Part shown: one piece after another, positions 22,551 through 33,300 of the stretch | Position numbering within the stretch: position 1 is the stretch's first letter | Layout of the letters: each line of letters starts with the position of its first letter | DNA from: Mesodorylaimus sp. YZB2_4 | Lineage: Eukaryota; Nematoda; Enoplea; Dorylaimida; Dorylaimidae | Length of the DNA: 64,000 nucleotides | NCBI GenBank assembly: GCA_030248295.1 | Contig: JASANH010000073.1 | Span: 124,001 to 188,000, forward strand | Direction: 5' to 3' | The notes under the pieces: generated by a model | Databases searched by the model: none | What the model was told of the DNA's origin: nothing | The model's input: only the letters and a program-made list of their open reading frames with translations | Made by a program: the position numbers and the translations under genes

Positions 22551-23718
22551 TAGACCCCGGATCGGGTCGGGTCGAAGCAGCAAAATTTCGCGTCGGGTCG
22601 GGTCAAAATCGGGTCGGGTCACTTTTTTGAAAGATCGGGTCAAACGGGTCAAAAATACAGAAATTTTGCGAGTTACTACCATTAGCAACTACAGAACCCT
22701 TTTCATAGTTGCTCGACTCCAGGATTTGCAGTATATGCTTCATGCATGCATGCACAAAGTCTTCCATTCCACGTTCTCATTCTGCGTAACTTCCGAGAAT
22801 GTCACACAAACTGTAAGCTGTGAGGATGACCAATTTTTCTGAGTAATTTCTGCAAAGGGAAGGGTCCATATGTGAGAGTTCTCATAAACATTCTTGTCAA
22901 CTCTGATGAATGAGTGGGACTAGCCATACTCTAAGATAAGGAGGAATCGATAACTTTTAGCAGGTCGTAGGTATCTACAATCACATTTGATTCCTGAATA
23001 TGACGTAACTTCCTGGGTATGCCTGGCTGGAAGAGCAATATAGTCTGCGCCCAATAAACCAAAGCTGCACCAATAATAGCCCTCTTGACCACCATCCATG
23101 TTACCATTGCAGGACAGTTTACTGCGTTCAAAAGTCACAGGCACCCCCCCCCCCCCCCATCCCTCCATCAGTAGTGGAGGTTCTGACAGGAGCCAGTGTT
23201 CAGCACAATATGACTTTGTAAGCAATATCTTTTGTGAAGACGAGATGCAACTCTAGCCTGGGGTTCATATATATTTAGGTATTTCTTTGTGGTTTTCAAG
23301 AATAAGCTGTCTCAGACTCTGAAAGTTATGACAGAGTTGTCTCTATTTTTCACGCCTATTATTCAGCTTGGTTGAATCTTGTCCCTAGTGGACAGACCCT
23401 AGTCGCTATTCGATCTGAGATTTTTAAAAAATTATTTGACTACTATTGTGGGAAATATGAAGGAACGTTATTGCATTTAGGGAATGACAAAAGACGAAGA
23501 TTCGCGTGCGTTAGATGTCTCCATCTCATATTTTTTCAGTCACCTTTACACCAACGCCACCACGTTCTGAGCATTTGTGAATGATTTTTATCGCGAGGAA
23601 CTTCAACTACTTTTACCAAATTAGGGTCAACCCGACCCGAAATTTCGGGTCAGGGACTTTCGGGTCGGGTCGGGTCGACCCGACCCGTCCGGTTGAACCC
23701 GACCTGATCCGGTGTCTA
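22551..23718. mobile_element. hAT-like DNA transposon, 1.17 kb, with target-site duplication
   Basis: The left terminus TAGACCCCGGATCGGGTCGG and right terminus (read inward) TAGACACCGGATCAGGTCGG match closely. The element is flanked by GAGTGATG (22543-22550) and GAGTGATA (23719-23726), an 8-bp duplication with one change, as made by hAT transposases. Sub-terminal GGGTC/GACCC arrays lie at both ends. Inside, 23352-23480 encodes HAYYSAWLNLVPSGQTL followed by a helix, which faintly resembles the P-S-x-x-T-L stretch of hAT transposases. No full transposase remains. Confidence 0.7.
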
Positions 23719-23726
23719 GAGTGATA

Positions 23727-24665
23727 CACTATTTGGGCGATGTGCACTGGATACGCTTGATAAGAGTCCATCAAGAAATCGTGGATACGAGTAAGGCGAG
23801 GAATAAATTAGATTCAGGGAGCTGCACGCCTCACGCTCAGTCCTCAACAATGTACTGTATATTATTAGCATGCTGACTCGGCGGAATCTGTTAATATTGT
23901 TACTGGCTAGGTGCTACGCGTACAGTATAAGTGAGTGTGAGAGTACGATGGTGAGCCTCGCCCCGAATGAGGTAGATCGCGTAACACATTCAGTGTGCGC
24001 AACCCAAACTTACATTCAGTACATCACTAGAAATTAAATTATAACCCTCCCAAGCATGCGTCGCTGACGGAGCCCAGCCAATCTTGCCTCGCCTTGCACT
24101 TGGCTAGAATACAGTGGCTGGGCTCCGTTTTTTCGTCGTCTGATAACAGATTTTTTTATAAATATCTGTAAATTTTTTTGTTGGGGCCTTTTTGGGTTTC
24201 CTCTGCATTCTACGTTTATCTTACGCCTATTTTTGGAAAGTGAACATCCATTTTACGCCCCCTTGGAGCAGGGCGGACGTCCTTTATGAATGGGCCCAAT
24301 ATGAACGATATGTTTATGAGTTACTTTTCAGTTATCTTTTCGATACTTCGCTTGCTTGCCTGTACGATTTTGTTGAGCTTCTTTAAAGACGCGCTGCATT
24401 GAGCTGACACATTTGCGCACATATATCTTAGCCACCACTGATTATAAGCTTCTGCGAGCGAAGCTAGCCATTGTCTAGTCCTCTTTCTAATCGCTCTTGT
24501 AGGATGTTAAAATTGAACATGTTCCTGAACCTTCAGAAGGCTGCATTACGTCTAACTTTGGCTTTGATGCTAGCACTAGCTTTTTGTTTCTGCTGATGCA
24601 CAGTCGCCGTAAGTAGGCAAATATCCATGTTAGGCTACGCATGTGAGCAAAAAGGCGAGTCAAAA
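23727..24665. other. intergenic region with one short perfect hairpin
   Basis: No gene is seen. ACGGAGCCCAGCCA near 24067 and TGGCTGGGCTCCGT near 24115 form a 14-bp stem with a loop of about 35 nt. Confidence 0.45.
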
Positions 24666-24670
24666 GCGTT

Positions 24671-24784
24671 TGACACCGGTGGGATTTGAACCCACGCCTG
24701 TATACACAGACCAGAACACTCGCCTGCTAATGCAGGAAGCATATTGCTTGAGTCTGGCGCCTTGGACCGCTCGGCCACGGTGTC
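24671..24784 (-). tRNA. tRNA-Leu (anticodon CAA) with a 30-nt intron
   Basis: The 5' end is G at 24784. The acceptor stem GACACCG pairs with CGGTGTC, and the discriminator is A. The D arm reads TGGCCGAGCGGTCCAAGGCG. The anticodon stem CCAGA/TCTGG encloses CTCAAG with anticodon CAA. An intron of about 30 nt follows position 37 at the normal place and itself folds (CCTGC..GCAGG). The long variable arm CTGT..ACAG and the T arm GTGGGTTCAAATCCCAC complete a class II tRNA of 84 nt after splicing. Internal A and B boxes for Pol III are intact. Confidence 0.93.
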
Positions 24785-24785
24785 A

Positions 24786-25386
24786 CATCGTGCAATGGTG
24801 TGTACGCAAGTTAGAAACTAGACTATGCGATATGTGCTTACTACATTGGGTTCTAGCCAGCAATCATGTTTGCGCATGTATTTTCTAATTGCCCCGTAAA
24901 AGGAAGTTCATATAAATTGCAATGAGCAGCAGGTGACAACATAATTTGCCGCTATACATATGATATGTACCTGGATCCAGGCGAGTACTGCACGTATGGC
25001 TTCTGTTTATTATCCTTTTTCTATGGGAATATACACGCGGCACGCGAAGGCCAGGTATATTATTCTCAAAGAAAAGAGGTTATACACAGAGCTGGGTGTG
25101 GGTATGTTACGGCCATAGATGTAGGTAAGCATGCAAGGACATTCGTCCGTGGTGCTATGTTCTGCACCCAGGACTCAGGACAGTACCTGGCTTTGATCTC
25201 AAAACCCTCGGATACTGCTCCAACATTATGTACACCCCCTACACACACACGTTGGGTACACTACCGTTATTCTTGGTCACACTACAATACCATACCTTTC
25301 CATGATATCTTCTCGGTTATCGTCAGCACTACTTACTTTCAATCGAAATAAACACACGACCTCATAATCCCCCTACTGCATCCCCC
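24786..25386. other. intergenic region with hairpin element copy 2
   Basis: Positions 25004-25090 (CTTCTGTTT..GGGAATATACACGCGGCAC .. TATTCTCAAAGAAAAG) are a diverged copy of the hairpin element at 15988. No gene is seen. Confidence 0.5.
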
Positions 25387-27597
25387 CTATTTGATCCGAC
25401 CTGCAGTCTCGATTTCCTTCATGATTCGTAGACACATCTCGTCCCGATAAGGCAAGGTCACGCATTGCACTCCGACTGGAAATCCCGCTGTGCCTCGTGA
25501 ATGTTTGCGGACCAATCGGCTTATCCAATCATCCTCTTCGCCGTGGCCCACGTCTTCTATTGCCTCTTCCTCATCGTCCGTGGTGGCATGGGTGCACGGC
25601 ACGATTCCAGCCGTGTAGTCCAATAAGTTGTACAAGGCGCAATAAGCCCATAAAATCACGAATAGTTTGGGTGGCAGCGCGTGCGGCAACGCCAACGAAG
25701 CTAATGCAGGGCATATCATGGCGTCCAATTTATGAAGTTGCCAGAATTGAAGGAATTTGTTGCGATAAGCATCGATTTCAGCGAAGACAGCTCGCTGTTC
25801 AATTTTATCCGACGCAAATGCACCCGTGATTGTGGCTGACCGATTGGACAGGGCGAACTTTGCTCGCAATCGACGAAACCAAATGGGTTGGCTAACCAGA
25901 CGAGCCAAATCGGAATGGGAAGGGTCAATAATATCGGTGGAGAACAGATCAGAGACGGCTTTGCCACCATCTGGGAGCAGTGCCGATGTGTAGACTGCGA
26001 ACAAACGACGCATTTCCTTGGAATTGAAAGGGAGCACCACACGAACCAATTTATGCCCCTTGGCTTCCAGTAGTTGACGGGCCACGTCCACAGCACGACG
26101 ACAAGCGGGAGTGGCTTTCATCCAGCCATCGTGCTCGTAGTAGCCGATGGTCAGCGGACGATCATCTTTGTACACTGATTCATCGAACGGACACGGAATA
26201 ACGTACGGATCCACTTTGTGCATGGGTGAATCGCATATGGTCCGCATAAACCACACCAAGCTGTCCACATCAGGCCCCATCGGACCGGCAGTGGCTGCAA
26301 GAATGACGGATAGATTAACAGGTAGCGTTCGTTTGGGATGAGGATTGGGACTCGCTCAATCCCGACCGGGATCAGGAGTTTAGAAAACTGCCTCCGATGT
26401 TCCGATTCCCAAAAGCGAGCCTCGCAAGGCGATCAAGGCGCCCTCGCCACTCGGCGATCCCCCGCTGGATCGCGTAGGGTCGTAGGGATTCGAGCCAAAA
26501 ATCAGGCGAGCGAAAAAGGGGGAAAGCAGTCATTAATTAGCTGACAACCTTCATCAGTTTAATCTTCCGCCAAACTTTCCCTTCCACTTCCGAAACATTT
26601 CCACCACATTCAACCCCGACCCTCTTTTATCAGGAGTGGGGGGGGGCGATCCTGAACGAGCGCTATTCCCAAAAGGGATCGACTGGAAACACTTACCTTT
26701 GATGCTGGTCAATCCCGGCACGGCGCCGCGTCGACCCCCCTGAGCTAAGCGGGCGACGGATGGTTTCAGTGAGCATATCCCACACCAATGGGCGGGCACG
26801 CGGACACTGCCTCCGATATCGGTTCCGATTCCCAAAGGCGAACCTCGCAAGGCGATCAAAGCGCCCTCGCCACTCGACGATCCTCCACTGGATCGCGTAG
26901 CGTCGTAGGGATTCGTGGTCACTCCATAAACTGGATTCGACGATCCGATGCTCAACATACTCTGCGGTAAGTTAGTCGAGACGAAGGGCACGGCTCCGAA
27001 TCGTTTCAACAAAGTCACCAAAACCGAGTCATCATCGATGGGCTGCCCGATATATTGGGCGAAACCGAGCGTGGCATCGTGCCCAACCAATCGATTACTT
27101 TCTTTGACACTGATCGGAATTCCGAACAATGGCGGTTTCTCGCCACGTCCAAATTGACGATCCAATTTCTCCGCCATCTCGTCGGCTTCGAGAAGAAACT
27201 CGCACAGGCAATTCGTTTTTTCTTGCGCTTCTATAGCTCGCCATTGAAACGACTTCAATACTTGGACCGCTGTCAACTGGCCACTTTGCAATTGCGAACG
27301 CAGGCTTTCGAAAGGTAACCCAACGATTTCTCGACGTTGACGTACAATCGATTGATCATTGGTTTGCAAACGTTGTTTTAATTCATTAATCTGCAAATCT
27401 CGTTTTTGTCTTTTCAATGCAATCAATTGCAATAAACGTCGACGACGCCAGTAGACTTTGCACGATCGATAGAGCAAATAAGTTGCCCCCGCAGTCACCA
27501 GGACACTACATGTTGGAAGCAGATAAGGGGCCAGCTTCTCAAAACAAGTTTCTTTTGGTCCATCTTCCATAATAACATTGTACAAAGCCTCGGTCAT
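25387..27597 (-). CDS. faah: fatty acid amide hydrolase (FAAH-type amidase)
   Basis: FAAH hydrolyses fatty acid amides such as anandamide to the acid plus amine, ending endocannabinoid-type signals at internal membranes. Exons are 26697-27597 and 25387-26294 (read from the right), phase 1 junction, 602 residues. An N-terminal membrane anchor lies at about 25-45, followed by an arginine-rich helix. The amidase triad is visible: K165 in PISVKES, S240 in GGSSSGEG and the nucleophile S264 in GTDIGGSVRVPA. Spacings of 75 and 24 equal those of human Lys142, Ser217 and Ser241. The substrate-channel half (GPMGPDVDSLVWFMR, CPALASLALPHALP, GTAGFPVGVQCV) is in exon 2. Length matches the family (about 580). 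The intron (26295-26696) holds a broken duplicate of the serine segment. Vertebrate FAAH specificity is known; the preferred amide here is inferred only. Confidence 0.92.
26387..26494 (-). pseudogene. fossil duplicate of the FAAH catalytic segment inside the FAAH intron
   Basis: This stretch repeats exon sequence 26806-26915 in the same orientation, and about 108 bp align. In translation it keeps NPYD.TRSSGGS and GEGALIALRGS, but has S to P inside the serine loop. It also lost four bases where GTDIGGS should be, which breaks the frame. It cannot work as an alternative exon. Confidence 0.8.
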
Positions 27598-27599
27598 TC

Positions 27600-28935
27600 T
27601 TGTAGGAATCTTTCTTTTTCTTTCCCTACAGCCGGGCCGCAGAGTACGTGCAGACTGACTACACTAGGCGCTTCTAAAACTCATGGCAAACAACGAGATA
27701 AGAAATGATGGGCGCCGGGTTTTCCTTTCGAGCAAACAGAAGGTTGTTTTCGACAGCCGCGCTCACCTTGGCCCAGTTTGTAGGATCAACTGTAAACTTG
27801 GCACACAGCCGTGCGCACACAGCGATAGCATATATTATATTTTTGAGGGGAAAGGTAAAGTAGGATATATCGTTCCCATAACTCGATGACGTCGCACAAC
27901 TTTGAAATTCCCGCCAATTCCGGCTGCAATGATCGAGTTAGGGGATGTCATCTTACATTAGAGGCATGACTGTATTCTGTACCAGGTGACCCCTTTCCTC
28001 CCTCGTGCAGCAGGAAGTAGTCGCCAAAGCAAGGAGTTAAATTGTATAATATATAATATATAGAAATCGTTAGAAAATTCAGTTCTTGACGGCTGCACAT
28101 GTCTAGCCATTACCGAATGCAAAAATCAATATCACCGAGTTAATTCCTGAAAAACGTGATTTTTGGATTTCCCTTGAATAATGCTAGCATTCGCTGTGAA
28201 ATAACGCCAAAAGTTTTTGTCTCCTGTCTATATATATATGTGTATATTCACTAATTCATTAATCTGTATATATATATATAATAAAATTCGGAATTTTGGA
28301 ACCTTGTGTGAAAACAGTTTTATCTAAATTATTATTACACAAGATTCTGAAATTTCGAATATATCATGATATATATGTATAGGCATAAGACAAAACATTA
28401 GTTGGCGATATTTCGCAACGAGTGTGAGCGCTGTCTAAGGCAAATCGGAAAAATCACGATTTTTGGAAATAAGAATTTTTTTGCGATGACAATTATTGGA
28501 AATATACATATATATATATATATATATACGATTTTTAAAATATGCATTATATATACATATGTATATGCTATTCTTAGAAATATATAAATATAAATACGAT
28601 TTTTTGAAAAAAACATATATAAAAAATCTTTTGAAATTAACATAAGAAATTATTCGGCGGTATTTCACAACAGTTGCGACAACTATCAACGGAAACCAAA
28701 AATCATGATTTTTGGATACAAGGATTTTTGGAGATGACGATTTTTGGAAATATACACATATATTTACGATTTTTGGAAATAAACATATATATAAACCGTC
28801 TTTGGAAATTAACATGAATATGTATATAATTTATGGAAATGTACATATATATATATATACGATTTTTGGAACAATACATATTTATGTGTATATATACATA
28901 CATATTACATAATACAAAACACATACATAAAATAC

Positions 28936-28966
<31 letters not shown>

Positions 28967-29120
28967 AAATACATTATTTATATATATACACATACATACA
29001 TACATATATATATACATATTTGCGTACATTTACGGAAAACTCAGATATCTGAAAGTTTTTATCAATATCTTTACGAATTCTCACCTAATTGAGCATAGCC
29101 TATCTCTTTTCTCTTTTATT
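27600..29120. repeat. intergenic region dominated by AT microsatellite
   Basis: No gene is seen. From about 28220 to 29015 the sequence is mostly (TA)n and ATACATA runs mixed with a repeated ACGATTTTTGGAAAT word, about 45-60 bp apart (28500-28880), which suggests a degenerate tandem array. Confidence 0.7.
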
Positions 29121-29122
29121 TT

Positions 29123-29280
29123 GGGCTCGTGGCCTTGGTGGGTTAGGCGTCTGCCTCTCACGCCAGGTGCGCAATTACGGGCGAGTTTTCGACTCGCGTT
29201 CCGGCACATCATTTCGTGTAACATGTGTCCCTTCACCCTCGACTGCAAGTAAGCGTTTGGTGATGTGATGAAACATGAAC
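29123..29280 (+). mobile_element. tRNA-derived SINE, family 1
   Basis: The head GGCTCGTGGCCTTGGTGGG..AGGCGTCTGCCTCTC is followed by the B-box-like GTTTTCGACTCGC; the tail is diverged. Confidence 0.6.
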
Positions 29281-29458
29281 ATGATTTCTCTCCAAACTGC
29301 ATTTTTGTGCATCCAGCTGTCCAGCTGCCAGAAGAACAAAAGGTACAGTACACGCGATACATCTCTGGGCCAGCCTGTTTATCAGGTATTTTCGAGCAAA
29401 ATTTCGACGGCACGGCTGCAAACTACGACGACCGACAGTGACTGGTTTCCAGGAAGGG

Positions 29459-29575
29459 AAGTGACCCAGTGGGTGGGCGCCTGCCTCTCTCGCAGATTGC
29501 GAATTTACAGGGGAGGGTTCGACTCTCTTAGGCCTCGAGTGCTTGGCTATGGATGAAGCATGACATGATAGGATT
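29459..29575 (+). mobile_element. tRNA-derived SINE, family 1
   Basis: Blocks in order: CAGTGGGTGGGCGCCTGCCTCTC, GAGGGTTCGACTC, CCTCGAGTGCTTGG and GCATGACATGA. The middle section is shortened. Confidence 0.6.
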
Positions 29576-29579
29576 GAAC

Positions 29580-30300
29580 TATTTTGACCGCCCAGCTAGC
29601 CCATGTCGTTCTTTGCACTGAGTTCAATATGCAAACACTTCTGTTTTAGGTTCAACGCTCACAAGCAGAAGGTTGTCCGAGTTACATACAAGGTTCCCAG
29701 CCTCAAACACGCAGCCTTTGCCCGTCAACCAGTCCAACTGCATATCATACTACTGAACTAGACCGGGTATAATAATCACAATCTGCATATCTACACAAAT
29801 CCATCATCAATGAAAAATGAAAAGTGAGACATTCTACAGTAATCTCAACAACCAACCAATGAAATTTTCATCGCCCAAATGAACAAAAATCCCGAAAAAG
29901 TCGCGTGGGAAACACAAATTCATTAAACCTTCAAATTCAGAGAAGACAGAATGATAAAATTTGAGGCAGAATCCAAGCATTTTGCAATTCCACACACATG
30001 ACAAACGCCAGCTTACTCGTAAAAAAAGCGTACATTTTTTACCAGTTATTTTGAATACGGAAATGGAATACCCAACTTGGATAGTTAACTCTTATTACTA
30101 TCCCTCCAAGCACACTACGATCAATCAACTGCATTTAAACACAACAAATCAGAATGATGCTGTTTGACAGTAGAATTTCGCGCAATCATAAACTCCAAAA
30201 ACAACAAAAGAAAATTTGAATTTGAATTTGAATGCATGTACTGTACAGCTGCAAAACAATGAAAAACTATGCGAGTACGACAGCTGCCAACCGCACTCAC
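29580..30300. other. 3' flank of the SID-1 gene, no other gene seen
   Basis: This is ordinary A-rich sequence. It lies downstream of the minus-strand SID-1 stop and would hold its 3' UTR. Confidence 0.4.
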
Positions 30301-33300
30301 TCAAAAAATAGCTATCTCATTGCGCTTCTTTCCTTTTAATTCATCGTCCAAAGTCAACAGGCTCTGAAAAAAATATATTGCTACTGTTTGGCAAACAGGA
30401 GCCTTGCAAAATAAAAATGCGTCAAGGCGGCAAGCATTTTTGGGTCTTCGAAATCTTAATTCTTTTAAAATGATGCTGCACTCCTTATTTTTCCATTTTG
30501 TATTAAAAAAATTAAGCATTCTTGAAAATTTACATTGGGTAATAAATTTAAATTTCCGGCCAGATTCACCCTATACCTCCTTTTCCCCAAAAAACTTACC
30601 ATAAAGCTGAAAAATAGGGCCATGGAAGAAAGTAAATGCCACGCATCGTGCGAATCGTAGAATCCAAAAAAGCTACAGTCTTTATTCAAAGCTCTGGATT
30701 GAGCTGGAGTAAGCTGAAAAAGTAAAAAAAATTTAATCGTATTACAGACACGAAAAATTTAAAAAATACCTTCCAGTCAATTGTCCCAGAAAAGAAATAT
30801 TTCAAAGCTGGTGCCCACAAGGCCGAAGCAGCAACTAAATAGAACCAAGTCAATTTCGGCACTTCTTCTTTCGCTTTTATCTGCAAATCATCATAAATCA
30901 CTTAAAATCAGTAGGACGACTTTTGGGTCGCTTATATTCGCTTTATAGTGGCCGAATTGTAGTCGCTTTTGGGGCATTATAGTCGTCACGAATTTCGACA
31001 GGCGTGTCGAAATGCGTTTTCGCACCTTCGCCACTTTTTTGGTCAATTTTTCTCAAAATTTTCAGCGATAACGAGCGTTCATGTCAGCGACATTATAGTA
31101 GAGAAAAATATGCTCTATCAACTGGCTGTTTTTGTTTTGTCTTCACTGCTTTAATTATGTTTATAACAATTTTTTTTATTTGAATCGTAAAAATTTACGC
31201 AAAACCTTCGATAAAAAACTTAAAACAAAAAATCAAGCCTCGTTGTCATATCTGCTTGATAGAGCACAATTTTCGCTGACATCAACTTAGGTTATTGGTA
31301 CAAATTTCGAGAAAAATCACCCGAAAGCGGCAACTTAGCGAATTTTCGACTGTAGTATGACTAAAGAGCGACCGACAGTAAAATTGACCAAATCTCACCT
31401 TATTTCCCAAATAGTAAGCAAAGTACAAAATGAAATTGACAATAACACCCGACACAATATACTCGGACAAGGTCATAACACCACTGCAGGCGATTACGAT
31501 TGATCTAAAACAAGCAAAATAAGGTTTTTCAAAGAGAAGATATATAATGTTTTTTACTTACACTACAAAATTCAGAATGTTTCCAATCATTAACGCCAAC
31601 AATCGATGTTTAAACAGTGGTCGCCAATTTTGCTTTTGAATTTCAGCCCAAACAACGTTTTTGAAACTTTGATAAGCTGATCTTATTGAGTCGGTGGCTA
31701 AAGGTTTATATTTTAAGATGGTTTCTGAGAGACTCGACTCAGGGCTGGCAAGTCAAACTTTTGATCAAAAAATCATCGCTCGCTTTTTTTTAGGTCTAGA
31801 ACAATTTTAAAAATATAGAAATAACCGCTACATTCAAAGGAATCTACAGTAAACCCTTTAAAATTAGCCTAGCTATCTTTGTTCACGAGATATTTAAAAA
31901 ACCCGTCCATGATTAGCCGTGATCAGGCGTATAATCGATTATGGGTAAATTATAAAAGCCAGACCTTCCTCCCTTTTTCAACGAAAAAGTAGCTCAAGGT
32001 CAGTACGATAACCCACATTTTCGCTCAACAAACCACATTTACATTGTGCACATGACCAATAACTGCGACCCATTAAGGCAATTTTATGCAATCATGATCG
32101 ATAATCATTTGCGCTGATTAGTAATGGCCCAATTTGTAGCCCGTGAAGAGAGCTCTCAAATGCTTTTTACCGATTAAAAATTTGCTGATTTTCACCCGGG
32201 ATATTGAAGGAAAACTTCATTCAGCAAAACCGAAATTCAAATTCGTTCTCATAGATCCGCCTTTTCAATTGACCATTTCACAGATGTCGAACAAGGCAAA
32301 ATTTGAATTTCCCGCAGCAAGCCGTTTATGACAGTTTTATCTTGACGAAAAGTTTCTCATTTCAAAGCTTGTGCGCGTCCCGCTCTTGAAAACTGTTTTA
32401 AACAGAATAGCAACAGATTCTGGCAAGTTAATGGAAGAGCAAACTAATTAAAGCCATAAATTAGGAAGCTTTCGACAGAAAATTTCTTTTGATACAACTA
32501 GACTCTAAAACAAGGGATTTTTCATCCATGCGAAACTGCCATAAGCTTTGTCGGCGGGAAATTCAAATTTTGCGGTAGTCTAGATGGTCAAATAGACTAT
32601 TTCAATGACCTCGCGTAACGCAAAACTTGAATTTCGCGCTGCAATCCGCTTGTGCAGATTTGCGAAATGGAGGTTTTATGGTGCAAAAATGGTCAAGCAT
32701 TTTATGTGCGGTGCTCTGGTCTGGTCATGCACACAAACCATCTCTGCAGGACTTACAATATCGAACGTGCCCATGATAGTAAATCTGAAGACTCAGAGTC
32801 GGCATCAGAATCATTTCCATGATTAAGAATGGAAACCACCACAATGCCGGGTGGTCACCAGTCTAAATTAGGACAATGTAAAAACAATGACAAGTCACAA
32901 AAACAATTCTCGTACCGAGGACACAGTGGCCAAAGTCCAGAACATCAGTGCCATCCCATAGGCCACGTGCGGCTGGGTAGGCTCGTGTCTCGAGCCGTAG
33001 AGCTTAAACAGGGCCAGCATGGCCATCAAGTAGACGTTGATTGATTCTGAATAAAAGAAGAGAAAACGAGTTGAAATTCCACAAAACACAATTAAAATGT
33101 GATCATACCGAATTGAATACTGGATGAATTGGGACACTGATGATAAAGAGCACTGAACAGGCCTTGGTACATCATTCCACACGCCAGTGCTGTCATGATT
33201 CCAAAATGAGTTGGAAGTCCGGTCGGATGCATATTATGCGTCTTTCGTTTCGTTTCTTCGTGTTTTGCGTATCTAAAATACAAAGTCCGTGAAAACTTTT

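Noticed and set aside
28398..29029. Several Y/I-rich frames on both strands
   Set aside because: They are low-complexity AT microsatellite; frames are open only because stops are few in this word set.
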